In this document: positions 1-11,720 of the stretch, piece by piece | Layout: every line of letters starts with the position of its first letter | Position numbering within the stretch: position 1 is the first letter of the stretch | Assembly: GCA_028023455.1 (NCBI GenBank) | Contig: JAQFVV010012400.1 | Coordinates: 14,765,748 to 14,829,747, forward strand | From: Epiperipatus broadwayi | Lineage: Eukaryota; Onychophora; Udeonychophora; Euonychophora; Peripatidae | Direction of reading: 5' to 3' | DNA: 64,000 bases | Notes under the pieces: model-generated | Database searches by the model: none | The model's input: the letters and a program-made list of their open reading frames with translations, nothing else | Told to the model about the DNA's origin: nothing | Position numbers and translations under genes: made by a program

Positions 1-79
1 GTATGATATATATATATATATTAATAATTTTAATTTTAACACAAAAATAATAATAAATAATAGTAATATATATTAAAAA

Positions 80-265
80 TTAGGACAACATTTGCTGCTT
101 TTGGTTTAAAATTATTTTACTAATCCTTGGCTCCAATGATGTCACCACAACATGCAAAGTAGCTTCTATTTCAAGTCGTGATGATATTTATTTTTAATAG
201 CTGTTACAGTTGAGAATGTTTTTTCACACAAGTAGCTCATTGTGAATGGAGACAGATTTACTAGA
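80..265 (-). pseudogene. hAT transposase C-terminal relic
   Basis: Reading the minus strand gives YLCEKTFSTVTAIKNKY and then, after a one-base frame change, SRLEIEATLHVVVTSLEP followed by RISKI and a lysine/glutamine-rich end with a stop at about 80. This is the hAT C-terminal dimerisation signature (CEK-FS---IK-K-R--L, then the S-EPRI block) of the SCAND3/ZBED5-like group. Only the last ~60 residues remain and they carry a frameshift, so this is a dead copy. The rest of the transposase should lie at higher coordinates but I could not recognise it. Confidence 0.75.
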
Positions 266-944
266 TATAAATATAAAGAAATACTTAAATGATTGTAATA
301 TTGAATTTAAAGTACAAATTAAATAAAAATATTATATTAAAATAATTTTTGTCTAAGTTTTTTTGAAATTAGTTGTTTTCATTTTGAGTTATATGAAAGT
401 AAAACTAAGTTTGTATTTATATGTTTTATAATTTGTTAAAGAATTATGTTGTATTTTGTTTTTTGTTAATATAATGTTCATTTTATTTCATAAAAATAAA
501 TGAATGTATAAAAGCGTCTTTGTTATGTTTTATATGTGTAATTTTGTAATTTGTATCTACAAAAATTATTTAAGATTAATAACGAATAGTATTCTATTCT
601 TTAATAATTTTTATAGATGTATTTTCCTTTAAAATTCTTAATAAAATTTTTGAGTTTTAGTTCATCCAATTACCAAGGATGTGCCATAGTTAAATTTGAT
701 GCCTAATCAATTGTATAGAATTTGGTATTGTTATTTTGTTACTTTTTCTATGCTGCTGACCGAGTAGGGGTTAATTAAATGCTTTTGAGGTAGATGTTCT
801 GCAAGTCACAATAGTATGTTGTAACAAATCAATTAGCAATATAATATTCTCATTCTATTTTTCATATAATAATGCAGCTTAAATAAAATTTATTTTTTAT
901 TTAAAAATTTTATTAAATAAGCTTGACAAATTTAAATAACATCC

Positions 945-1018
945 AAATTTCTTTGCGGACCATTAAAATTATGTGGGTATGAATCACCAGTGATCCACGG
1001 ACCACAAATTTCTGAATG
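945..1018. mobile_element. Possible hAT terminal fragment
   Basis: The segment GATCCACGGACCACAAATT and the related GCGGACCATTAAAATT upstream resemble the sub-terminal GGACCAC blocks of hAT elements. It lies 0.7 kb from the hAT transposase relic and could be an end of the same or a related element. No target-site duplication could be set. Confidence 0.3.
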
Positions 1019-4000
1019 CCGAACTAGATGATGGAAATAATCCTATATATAATTATAAATAAAGTGCTATCATTAAAAACTTCAAACAATCATTAGAATA
1101 TAATCTTTCTAACAAGAAAAATATATAAAAGCTTAAATAGATATTCTTGCTTGAAATGATATAAGTAATTTAAATTATACATTTTTTCACATTATACAGT
1201 GCAGATTCTATGAAACATTAATTTAAACAGTAATGTTATTTATAATCAATAACAAAAGAAGAAGATATAATAGAACAGTTAGGCAAGATGTTGGAAAACA
1301 AAACTATAGAAATGATGACATATTAATCTTTGCACACATATATGATAAGGTACAAAATTACATTAAAAAAAAGATAAATGAAATCACAAAATATTGGCAC
1401 GAGGAATAGTAAAGTCTAGTTGAAAAAAAAAAGCATAATAATAGAAAAGTCCAGACACTAATTAATATTATAGTTTAATTGTTGAACAATGAATTTATAC
1501 CTTGGCTAAGCACTAACATGCATCTTAGGCATATAAGAAATTTCATTATCTTATGATATAACTTTAGATTATAGATGTTAAAATGCTAAGGATTTGTTAA
1601 CAGAACCCTATCACCTAGATACCCAAAATTGCCTTCAGTAAAAAACAAAGAATCCCTTCTGCAATTACACCTTCATTATAAAAAATGTGTAATGCATCAA
1701 ATTATGAAAATTATTAATTTGCTAAATTATCATAATTTGAATGAAACATGAGTCAAAAAACAAAAAGGAACTCACAATATATTTTTTCTATAAAACAATA
1801 TAGATTTTAGAAAAATAAAAATATAAATTATGTATCTGAAAAAATTGAAAAAATTAATTTTAACAATCTGAAAAAAAATTAGATTGAAATAAAACTACTG
1901 TAGTACAAAAACATATGAAGTTGAGAAGTTTAAAAATAAAAAGTTAATTAAAAAAATGATTATAGTATAAATCCAGGTTTTGGCTTTCATCCTCTTTAAC
2001 ATGTATTTAATTAAAAAAGATAATCAATGAAAACTTAAAAAGCAGGAAATATGTACTGGAAAAAGATTTCACTTCATATGACTTGCTAAATAAACAAAAA
2101 TCATATGGCTAGTCTTTTGAGATTAAATAAGTTATTTCTTAAAAAAATGTTTTTACATAGAAATTAATATAGAAAACCTTAAGCCTATTAATCTCCAGTA
2201 AACAAAAGTGCATAGTTTATTTATAACACTACACAATGCCACACATGTAAAAAAGAGATTTAACAAATAACAAGTAATAAGGAAATTTTTTAGCAAACAC
2301 GGCATAAAAATAAATGTGGAGTAAAAGTGAATAGTGAGTAAAAAGATAATTTTATATTAGATAGTGGTTATGAAAACAGTGAAAAAACAAAACAAGAATA
2401 TATGTTCACATTTTTTATTGTCATTATACATAAAATTTCTAGTATTAACTGATATTAACATATAGTACCTTTCATCAAAACTTTCATGTAATAAAACAAA
2501 TATTTTTTTCTTTTCTCATATTTTTTTTTATTATTATTAAAAAAGACACATTTCAATTAAGTTATTAGCTCATTTTGATAAAAGAATATAAAACAAACAA
2601 ACAAACAAAAAAAGAAAAACAGCATAACAAAGCAAAATACAAACAAAAACAACAACAACATCACAATCATAATAATATACATGTGAAATTTAATAATAAT
2701 ATACATGTTTAACTTGAATTAAACAGTAGTTTGAAATATTCCAAAATTGCTTTAATCTAAATCAAAATACAATGAAATGAAAAATTAATATAATAAAATT
2801 TAATATCATAATTACAATAAATTACATTTATTTTTTTAGTTTAGGATTTTGTCATTATTATTTTTTCCTACTATAGCTATCCTCCAAAGTGTTAAAAAAA
2901 ACAAAAACTCTCAACTGATTCATGAATTATTCATTTTAAAATTATTATAAAATCGGTAAGTATACCATTTCAAATGTATAATTTTTTAAAAAAATCTCAG
3001 TTTTTTTCAAGCCCATCAATACTCATTCTGATTAGAATTCCAAACAACAAATTGAGCAAAATAAGAACTCTCTATATGACTAATTTAGTTGCATTCAATA
3101 TAAAAAATCACATATTTTATGTTTAAAGCAAAACAGCATATTAGAATCCATGATGCATTTCAACATCTACACCCATTTTTCTAATTAAAAATGTTGGAGA
3201 TATTTAAAATGATTAGCATTCTCATTTCAGTAATTATTGAAGATAAAAGTTAAAGACTTTTCTTCAATTCCTGGCTGATAAAGGAATTTAGTTTTTAAAA
3301 TATTAATTGTTAACTAAAGCTTTTAAGGTTGCGACCAAATTATTATGGACATTCTACAGATAATCTTTTGAATTGGCAAGGTTGGCATAATTATTAGCAT
3401 ACTGTAAGTTTAGAAGTTCTTGTTTTTGTTTTTAATTAGTTCCAAATTAAATATAACATCAAATCTGTATCACATCTTGATGTCTGAATCACAAAATCAA
3501 TTACTCTATAAATATTTTCAAAGCTTAAATTTCATAAAAATAAAAATAAAAGTTTTAAATGTCTCAGATTTTCTGCAGCAATAATAATACTCCATCTTAC
3601 ATTATCACGTAAAAGCTAATACACTTTGGCAGACAATAACTGACTAATTGAATCAAATGCCTTAACTAAAAAGCAATATATAAAACATTTCTTTGTAATT
3701 GATACTTTTCTTGCTCTTGAAAGGCAAGATTTCTGCAATAACTTTAAAAATACCATCACTGCAGTGGATAACAAGGATACTGCATAATATTTATTGTAGA
3801 TTTTTCTTTCTTCTTTATTATTATAAATTGCAACAATCAAAACTTATTGACACAATTTCAAGGATATATATGTTTATTAAAATTTCAGTAATTTTGCAGC
3901 TAATGTGTCACCAAGTATAAAATGCATATTAATTATGAATAAAAAACTTTATTATCTTTCTTTACTAAAAGAAATATTTGATTTTCTTTTCAGATTATTA

Positions 4001-4430
4001 TTATTATCTGAAAGCTCTTTTAACATTTTCATATTCTTGCTAAAATTTTACTTGATAAAGAGATTTAATCATTAAATTTTAACTATGTAAGTTGTTATTT
4101 AAATAATATTTCAAAATATTCTAATTTTGATATTATTATAGCAATGAATTCTTTTTTATTGTGAATACAAAATAAACCAAATCTCTCTTATTTTTCTCTT
4201 AGTATGACTTTACAAATTATGTTGATTTAAAAATGAGTGATTGGTTGACAAACCTGCAATGTATTTATAGATTATAGCTATTTTATAATAAATATATATT
4301 TAATATAATGCAAGTAACATATAAACCTAAAAACTATATTAAAACCCTACAGCTGCTTTTTATATGATAATGATAATATTTCAAAAAGATAAAGAGAATA
4401 TTTTGATTCAATTCACTTAGATTTGAACAA
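1019..4430. other. AT-rich DNA without recognisable genes
   Basis: I see no coding segment here. The stretch holds A/T runs, a CAAA/CAA-rich simple stretch at about 2590-2660, and a repeated TAATAATATACATGT motif near 2670-2705. The short open frames around 3616-3920 have no recognisable domain. Confidence 0.5.
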
Positions 4431-5052
4431 ATATCCTGCTTGGTGAAGTAGAAATATCCAAAACAGAAAGGTCCTGATGGAATAATGAAAGAAGTTTTAA
4501 AATTTGATTAGGAATATGTAATTCATAAAGAAATTGTTTTAATTTACAAAAATAAAAAAAAATAAAATAATTACAATAATTATAATGAAATATCATTATT
4601 AGACACTAAAGAAAAAATATTTTCAAGTATTTTATTAAATAGATTGCATTCAGTCATAGATATAGGTTACAAAAAAAGAGTTTTCACTTTAGTGTCAGAA
4701 AATATAAACTTGTTTGTTTTTGCCAGAAAAATGCAATAAAAAAGTTGTGAGGAACAAGCAATTATATTAGCGGCCCATGGCAATTTACTCACTTTATACA
4801 GTAAAAAATCTTAGGTATTTAGAATGAAAACTGCAGTTAATCAAGTTATACTTGCAATGTTCTTTTCTCACCTTTATGACAGTGGTCTTTGTAATAGTTT
4901 AGAGTCAGCTTTATAAATCAGACATTAATATGCAATATAAGTTTGATAGTGAAGTTTAAAATCAGAAAATAAACATTTTTAGCTTTTAAATTTGTAGTAA
5001 GCTGATGTCCATTAATGTATAAAGATTTGCTATATAAACTGAGCACTGATTT

Positions 5053-5088
<36 letters not shown>

Positions 5089-5090
5089 GG
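5053..5090. repeat. (TA)n(TG)n microsatellite
   Basis: An alternating TA run passes directly into TG repeats immediately 5' of the hammerhead SINE. The same TATATGTGTG-type leader precedes other copies, so it may belong to the SINE or be its preferred target. Confidence 0.8.
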
Positions 5091-5250
5091 AGATGATAAT
5101 CTGGATCAACTGATGAGTGCTGGTTTAGCATGAAATATGTATATTGGTGATTATTTATCTTTTCTACATGTGTGTGGTCATGTGTATCAGTTGTATGAGA
5201 TAGTGTGGATAGTTGAAGGGTGCTTGCAAATCTGAGTTCAACCCCCCTAT
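5090..5250 (+). mobile_element. Hammerhead-bearing SINE, copy A
   Basis: The copy runs from a hammerhead-like head through the shared spacer ATTATTTATCTTTTC into a tRNA-like segment ending in the B-box-like GAGTTCAACCCC. The head-spacer-tRNA-like arrangement is shared with the copies at 17.1, 32.0, 32.6 and 34.6 kb. An A-box-like GAGATAGTGTGGATAGTTG lies about 30 nt before the B box. It sits inside the LINE relic of 4430-5345. The ribozyme core is intact in this copy. Confidence 0.75.
5095..5155 (+). ncRNA. Predicted type I hammerhead ribozyme, core intact
   Basis: Stem I outer helix is GATAATC (5095-5101) with GATTATT (5149-5155), followed by a TGG bulge and an inner helix ATCAA (5105-5109) with TTGGT (5144-5148). 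The core CTGATGA lies at 5110-5116, stem II is GTGCT/AGCAT with loop GGTTT, and GAAA is at 5132-5135. Stem III is minimal (A-U, U-A, four-base loop). The predicted cut is after UA, between 5143 and 5144. All nucleotides of the CUGAUGA...GAAA core are present. Weak points are a G-U pair closing stem II and the two-pair stem III, a layout known from the minimal hammerheads of retrozymes and Penelope-like elements. Activity is inferred. Confidence 0.7.
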
Positions 5251-5345
5251 ATTTATATTTAGTATGCTGATGACTGCACTATTATTTCTCATTCAGAGAA
5301 TGATTTACAGAAAAGTTTTTAATGTTCTGAATGCAACCTTAAATA

Positions 5346-6160
5346 CTCTTTGGTGTAATAACTATGACTGATAAGGCTCAGCAATTTTTAGCTTAGATGG
5401 TTATTAGAATTGACTGTATGATATCATAATGATATAGCTATTACACTGAAATATTTGTATATAGGGCTGTTATGCTTATAATAAAACTAATCAGTAGATT
5501 TTTATTCTTACTTGATGTCCTGATGTAAATCTACAATTCTAAGAACATATTTTGTTTATCAGAATATGTGAAGTGAATTAACACACTTCCTAAAAAAGTA
5601 TTTTACAATAAACTTGAGCAAAGATTTTGTGAGAAAGTTAGCCTCCCTCCCAATTTATATTTTAAGAATTATTTTAAAAACTACAGTAATGATAGTTACT
5701 AATAGAATGATATGGTATAGCACTGACTATAATAGAAGGAGTTAAAAGTCTGTAACAGCAGAAGTCATTGCAAGATGTTATACGAACTACATCACAAGCA
5801 TGTGATACATATGAACATGTTTGTGGCTTTCGAATTGGCTTGTATAATTATCACAAAACACACTTTGAACTTTTTATTCTTTAGCTTTCCACTTTTTTTT
5901 GGTTCTAAAATTAGTATGATTATACTGTTTACAGGTTGTGGCTTCTAGTGAAACAAACACACATAATATATATTTCTATAATCCAACATTTATATGAAAA
6001 ATAAGACAAAAACAAATTAAACAGTAATAATATTAATCACATAATTAAGTAAAATGAATAAAAACTTGTTTAAACTCTTCCATTATAATTATAGTTGATG
6101 TAAATTCCAGTGTAAAATAATAATTTAGCCCAGAAACTAAAAAAAAAGTGATAATAAAAA
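5346..6160. other. Degenerate sequence, partly LINE-like
   Basis: Near 5590-5640 the translation KVFYNKLEQRFCEKV resembles the segment of LINE proteins downstream of the polymerase domain, so the LINE relic may continue to about 5650. Beyond that I see nothing recognisable. Confidence 0.35.
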
Positions 6161-6164
6161 TTTC

Positions 6165-6480
6165 TAATTAAGATATATACATGGGTTGAAAATTAATGAA
6201 ATCAGGAATAGATTAAAAAAAAAAAAAAAAGAAGATAATGTTAAATAGGACAAAGTTAGATGCATTTAAAAAACAGTGCAAAAGATAATAGATCTTGATA
6301 ATGGAGATTTCTAAAAAATTAATGAATTATACTTGAATATTACCAAATAGGAATAAAAATCAATAAATATGTTATAAAATAAAATTAAAACAGCTGTGAC
6401 ATGTTATTAAAAGATAGCTGTACAGTTAGTGGTTGTGCATTGTGAGAATAAAAATAATTTTCTAAAGGAAGTAGTAATTA
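6165..6480 (+). repeat. ~310-bp dispersed repeat, copy 1 (tandem)
   Basis: The unit begins at an AT-rich start (AAGATATATA), includes AATTAATGAAATCAGGAATAG, TTAAATAGGACAAAGTTAG, a CTTGATAATGGAGATTTCT block, and ends with GGTTGTGCATTGTGAGAATA. It is followed at once by a second diverged unit in the same orientation. No coding potential or pol III box is visible. Confidence 0.85.
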
Positions 6481-6489
6481 ACAAAAAGA

Positions 6490-6815
6490 ATTTTAAATTA
6501 AGATATATATATATAAGGGTCGGGATTTAATGAATGCATGAATAGACAGAAAAAAAGAGAAGATAATACCGGTATAAGATAGGACAAAATTTGATGCATT
6601 TAAAAAACAGACCAAAAGATAATAATTGATCTTGATAATGGAGATTTCACTTTTTGATATTTCTAAGAAATTAATGAAGGTTTCTATTGAAACATTAACA
6701 AATATGAGCAAAAATCAGTAAATAAGTTATAAACAAAATGGCTGACGTATTAATGGGTGTCAGCACAGTCAATGGTTGTGCATTTTGAGAATAAAAAGGA
6801 TTTACTAAAGAAATG
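6490..6815 (+). repeat. ~310-bp dispersed repeat, copy 2 (tandem)
   Basis: This is a second unit of the repeat directly downstream of copy 1, with matching order of blocks (GATGCATTTAAAAAACAG, CTTGATAATGGAGATTTC, GGTTGTGCATTTTGAGAATA) plus a small internal insertion near 6650. Confidence 0.85.
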
Positions 6816-7640
6816 TACATGTGTATAATATATATAAGTAAAGATCATTTATTTTTGTAAATATGTACAAACTATTTCATTTATAAAACATTATCCTTTT
6901 TAAAACTAGTCTAGTAAAATCTACAAAGAGATCACCACAGTAGCAAATTTAATTGAATAAAATTCATATGCAAATAAAAGTATTTATATATCAATGAGTA
7001 AAGTAAATAAATAAATCCCCATACAATCAAAGTAGAGCAGTGGAAAAAGACATATTTGTTGTTGGAGAAAAATGGTTACCTAAGAAAGGGAATACATTGA
7101 AATTAATCGAATCAAAAGCAAGAAGTGACAGTGGAATTATGGATAAGTAAATATATAAATTGTGGGTTCCAAAAAAGTCCTCAAATACTAACTTTAAAGA
7201 TGTTTTGTATGCAGAAATAATATAATGTTTCTTAAAGACATTTAAATTGCTGAACGAGTTATTTCTAAAGAACTATATGTATTTGCTAATATACATATGT
7301 ATATGTGCAAATTGGAAACACATACATGCAATTAGATGATTCCTTGTGTAAATAATATCTATTTCCATTTGAGAATAAATTTTAGCTTACTTGAATTTGT
7401 GGACTATCACATTATTAATGTTTTTTTTGCATCATCATTATTATAATTGAATAAATATTGTTATATATAAAATTCTGCATATGCTATTATTTTTTATCCT
7501 TGCCTGACTGAAATTAGATAGCCTCAGAACATAGCAGAATAGCATAAGTTGACAGAATATGCGAAGGATACCTAAGTTAATAGGAGAATGGCACAAATTA
7601 ACATTCATTATTAATTTGGAAAGAGACAATTATAGAATGG
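6816..7640. other. AT-rich DNA, nothing recognised
   Basis: No domain, repeat family or RNA gene could be recognised in this interval. Confidence 0.4.
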
Positions 7641-9039
7641 CAACACTTAATTATTTATGAAAAACTTGTCTCTAAAAAGAAAATAATGGTATTGAATACT
7701 ACTATTCAGAAATGCTACATTAATAATGTCACCTCATGGAAGTATTATGTCAAACATGCAGAATATTATATGTTTATAAATAAGATAGAAGATGAGCATC
7801 TTAAAGTATCTACACTTCACCATTTTGCAGATAAAGATGTAATATAGTTGGCAAATAGATTAACTGATCCCAAACAATTGAGGAACTTCCATATAAAGAT
7901 GTTATTGAGAAATTAAATGGCCATTTTACTCTGGGAATATAAAAATGAATAGCATGGCTGAGATTGTGATATAGGGAAATTATCTTATGAAAAGTACATG
8001 GATTTAGCTTAAAGAAAGTTGGCTAAAGTTTGTGAGTTTGACCCTGAAATTAATGACGTTATTAGAACAATTCCTATATATCATGAAGGACAAGAATTTC
8101 AGGAAAGTGTTGTTGAGAGATCCTAACCTAAATTATAAATGGGCAATGGAAAAATATGTCATACAAGAAAATATGTTAAATAATATGTCAGTATGCATTG
8201 CCATAACAGTTGGAAAAAATTTCTCTGACAGTACAAAAAGTAAGAAAAAATATTATAAATCCCAATAGAGAGAGAAAGAGTGAAAGAAAAAAAAAGATGA
8301 AATGTGTTATTATTGCAGCAAAATTTTACATTTGAAGAATAACTGCCAGCATGAAAATAAAATGGGCAGAAGTTATGAAAAAAAAAGGACCTTTAGCAAC
8401 TGCCATTTTAAGGAGCACTAAACTATTAACAAGCAAAGCTTGGGTAGGGATAGATTATAAAAGTATTAATGTAAAGATACTTAATAATATTAAAATGACC
8501 ATATATTACTGGATGTAGATATTTGTGGTCAAACTGTAACGCTGGAAATGGATGTGGAGCCAATTTGTCACTGATATCTAACAGACAGTGAGTAAAATGG
8601 ATATGATTGCTACAATATATTAATAGAATTAAAATAAATATTTGTAGAAAAATTATAGTTCCAGTAAAATTAAATTTGAGAATAAATTTTTTTATGCTAT
8701 ATTGTAATGCTACAGGGAAATTGGGGTTTTACCTGGGGTAATGGTCACCAGTACATGAACATCAAACACCAAAAATTGGTTAGCCATTGGCAACTCTCTA
8801 GAAAATTGGGGTTTAAACTATGAGGAATCTGAAGAATTGTATTTTTATTATCAAGTTAAAAAAAAAAAATTATAAAGACCAAACTAAATAAAAGTTAGTG
8901 CATGGACTTTGAAGAATATCCTATTCACACCAATCCAGGAATCATTTATCATCATTATATTCTTTAAAGATACAGCACTACATTTTATTTAGTTTAGTCT
9001 ATTAGAAATTAAGTTTATAGACATTCAATACATTAAGAG

Positions 9040-9180
9040 TAGTATATGGCCAGAGCATTGATGATGATCAGCATGTGTTAATGTCCCAGCATTATTGTTT
9101 TTCTAATTATATATTCTATGGATTAACACTTAATTAATTGGTGCATCCAAGTTATGTTTAAATAATTTCCCAAACGGGCA
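9040..9180 (+). repeat. Dispersed repeat shared with 59.6-59.95 kb
   Basis: The run around ATTGATGATGATCAGCATGT and the following CCCAGCATT reappears in reverse complement at 59880-59940, with weaker similarity continuing through a GGTGCA block. The family is unknown to me. Confidence 0.5.
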
Positions 9181-9877
9181 AGAGCTAAATAGTTAGCCTG
9201 GTCTACAGAAGACCCATTTCCAATCCAGTCAACAGATTGACTGTTCATTTATATTTTTTATTGTTCAAATCCAGTCACAAGATGGACTGTTTGATTTTAT
9301 GTTAATTGATGGATGATTGGTTTTATTTTGAGTATTACTTATAATTACTTTTACTTTATAATGCTGATTGATGTATGATTAATTATGCTTATAGTTGCTC
9401 TAAGGAATTAACTGATCTAGCTGGCTAATCTCTCAGAGATTCTCTAATCTCACGCTCTTTTTAATATATAATAATACTTTAAAAATATTTTATTTAAATA
9501 TACTTTTTATTTAACATTATTTGAAATATTTTTGACTTGGGGTTGTTGATGTTTTGCCATCGTCCCAGGTACAACCCACATCCCATTACAATATTTAGTA
9601 AATAAAGATTTTAATTTGTTGCTGGGAAAAAACTAGTTTTGATTTCTGGGTATTCATGTACATGCTGATGTTCTGTCCAAGTTAATTTATAGTCAGGAGA
9701 AATAATATGATGTTAATGAAATTACTACATAAAAACATATTAAACTCTGTAAATCTATTTAATAGTTCATATTCAACTCATGAAGGGAATAAAATATGGC
9801 TGACCTAAAACTCATCATATCAGAATAGTAAAAACAATCTGAAATGTTCTAGATGGTCTTTCAGTCTGCAATGATGT

Positions 9878-10130
9878 GTGTTAATGACAGATCATATTAC
9901 TTCTTATCCCCTCCCCCAAAGGATGATTACACATATTAGATTTTCTGCATTGTTCCAATCATACATATGGTGGCCAAATTTAAGTAGTCATATCAAGAAA
10001 ATGGTTAAAAAATATACCAATTGCCAAAAAGCTGCAAAAATGGCACCTAAACAATTGCACTCATGGACAAAGTCTGCAATCCCTCAGACCCATATCCATT
10101 TAGATCATACAGGACTTTTAAATGGATATA
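9878..10130 (+). pseudogene. Gypsy integrase zinc-binding region
   Basis: The open frame reads SYIWWPNLSSHIKKMVKKY, then TNCQKAAKMAPKQLHSW and an HLDHTGLLNG block. This is the YVWWPG--DI---V--C--CQ---- pattern of the integrase H2C2 module, followed by the start of the catalytic core (H-D--GP). The first cysteine is a tyrosine/threonine here. The frame is cut off at 10134 by a palindrome. Confidence 0.85.
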
Positions 10131-10133
10131 TAA

Positions 10134-10200
10134 TACAAGACAGAGAATTTAACAAGAAAAGGGTGGACCACCCTCTTCTTGTTAAATTCTCTGTCTTGTA
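10134..10200. repeat. Near-perfect 33-bp-arm palindrome
   Basis: The left arm (TACAAGACAGAGAATTT onward) and the right arm (ending AAATTCTCTGTCTTGTA) are reverse complements with one mismatch and essentially no spacer. The right arm is also the beginning of a block repeated at 10460. The symmetry ends the gypsy integrase frame. Confidence 0.95.
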
Positions 10201-10250
10201 TTTATGATCTGATTGGAGGTTTGCAGTCTCTCAATTTAATTTCAAGACTG
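10164..10250 (+). repeat. Possible gypsy LTR-start block, copy 1
   Basis: The block GTGGACCACCCTCTTCTTG through GGTTTGCAGTCTCTCAATTT occurs here and again at 10460-10560, right after an integrase relic. An LTR start is plausible but no complete LTR pair could be aligned. Confidence 0.45.
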
Positions 10251-10459
10251 TTTGAGCTTTGTAAAAATAAATATTATTTACATATGTTACTTCAAGTTAT
10301 AACATCTAAAAACTACTGCGTAGTAAATTGTAGGATTTCATGCTGTATGTTTGTAATATAGACTCAGTGAGTTAAATGTGAAGATATTTAAAGCTTCATG
10401 CTTTAAGATCTAAATACTTCAGACTGGCTTGGATATATAGAAAGACAAGTAAAGAGGAG

Positions 10460-10562
10460 TGTGGACCGCCCTCTTCTTGTTAAATTCTCTATCTTGTATT
10501 TACAATCTAATTGGCTGTTGAATAGTAACAAGAGTGAGAGGTTTGCAGTCTCTCAATTTAAT
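10460..10562 (+). repeat. Possible gypsy LTR-start block, copy 2
   Basis: This is the second copy of the 10164 block, beginning TGTGGACCGCCCTCTTC and carrying an extra ~25 bp (around CTGTTGAATAGTAACAAG) before the shared GAGGTTTGCAGTCTCTC. A TG start would suit an LTR end. Confidence 0.45.
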
Positions 10563-10849
10563 ATAATCAATCAGTTGATTTCTATTTATAAATTAACTTT
10601 TATTATTAAGTTATGTTTTTAAATAACTAATATTGTGAACACAATATTTTCAAAATCAAAGATAACAATCTTTGATTTAGTTTAATTAACCTTTTGTTAA
10701 GTTTTTAGAAGGGAAAATGAATGAAAAGAGAAAAATATGTTTAAAAAATATGATTCACAAGTTATTACTTTTATACAATTTTTTTTCTATTAATAAAAAT
10801 ACAGTGTGCACACACAAAAATACATTTAATAATGTTTTTATTTTTTTCC

Positions 10850-11720
10850 TATGGAGTCCTTCCTAATTATAATTTCCAGTTTTTCTAGTTGAGTTTTCTT
10901 TTAGAAGGTTTCTAAGCACAAACATGATTAATTTATCCATTTCCTGGTATACAGTACTTCATTTCTAGTTTAACAATAGTAAAATTTTATCCATTTTCTT
11001 TTAGTAAATTTCCCAGTGAGACTAAAACAGACTTATGCTCTTGTTTGCAGACATGGTTGCACATTACTTTAGAGAACTAACTTCTCTACATGTTTATTTC
11101 AGTGAATGCAGGTCAATTATGGATGAAGATGATGTCTAGCTTTTAGCTGAATTTTGCATATAGTTTTCATTGTACAAACCATTTTTATGATTAAACTCAT
11201 AATATGCTAGAAGTTTAGTTGAAACTCCTGCTATTTTATGCAATAACTTGGTAAAGACCTCTGCTTGATTCTTCTTTATCAGCTGGATTAAGACTTGACT
11301 GCTCTCCCTTCAACAGCTAAATTAGGAATAATTTCTTCTCCTGCTGTCTTTTTCAGTAGCTGGATTAAAACTTGAGTGCTCTCTCTTTAACAATTAAGTT
11401 AAAAATATTTCTTTTTATAGACACTTGAGTCTTCTGACTTATTCACACTCCCATTATTTTTTTTCTAGAACAATCTTGACTACAAAACAATCACAATCTG
11501 TCTCTTACATGCTAATTTTTATAACAACCAATTAGATAAATTTTTATAAATACAATTTATTAAAAAGTGAGTTTTTTTTCTCTTGGTACTTTTTTTTTTT
11601 TTTTAAATTAAAACAACTATAAAATTATTGAAGAGAGAGAACAAAAAAATTATTTATATGATTTTATACTTTTCTCTCTCTTCTATCAATATTTACAATA
11701 TATATTAAAATATGTATATC
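10850..11720 (+). repeat. Diverged repeat related to 60.8-61.8 kb
   Basis: The interval contains internal ~75-bp near-repeats (CAGCTGGATTAAGACTTGA and TAGCTGGATTAAAACTTGA). It ends in a T-run, a purine GAGAGAGA block and a TTTCTCTCTC block. The same order of features is seen near 61000-61800, so both are probably old copies of one family. No protein domain was found. Confidence 0.45.

Larger units (their letters stand above)
4430..5345 (+). pseudogene. LINE reverse transcriptase relic (interrupted)
   Basis: Pieces of a non-LTR reverse transcriptase can be read in order on the plus strand: QKGPDGIMKEVLKF near 4465-4505, NYNEISLLDTKEKIFSSIL leading into LNRL near 4575-4645, a CEEQ block near 4750, and YADDCTIISHSENDLQ at about 5256-5305. 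These match the fingers motif (K-PDG), the 'ISLL--GKIF---LLNRL' motif and the catalytic YADD box. Frames shift and stops occur between pieces. The hammerhead SINE at 5090-5250 separates the middle from the YADD box, so it probably inserted into an existing LINE. Sequence at 23750-23935 matches the part just before the insertion. Confidence 0.65.
7640..10133 (+). pseudogene. Ty3/gypsy-type gag-pol relic
   Basis: Segments of an LTR retrotransposon appear in order on the plus strand. A gag-like part spans about 7800-8270 (including the open frame at 8032-8268). A zinc-knuckle-like CYYCSKILHLKNNC follows at about 8305-8350, then a protease-like start near 8515-8560. An RNase H end (HADVLSKL, compare the ADALSRL box) is near 9660, and an integrase segment lies at 9878-10130. 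The reverse transcriptase core is missing and 9000-9600 looks like unrelated repeat DNA. Frames are broken throughout. Confidence 0.7.

Noticed and set aside
6493-6711. 72-residue minus-strand open frame
   Set aside because: It lies inside the ~310-bp repeat, is not preserved in the other copies and has AT-driven composition.
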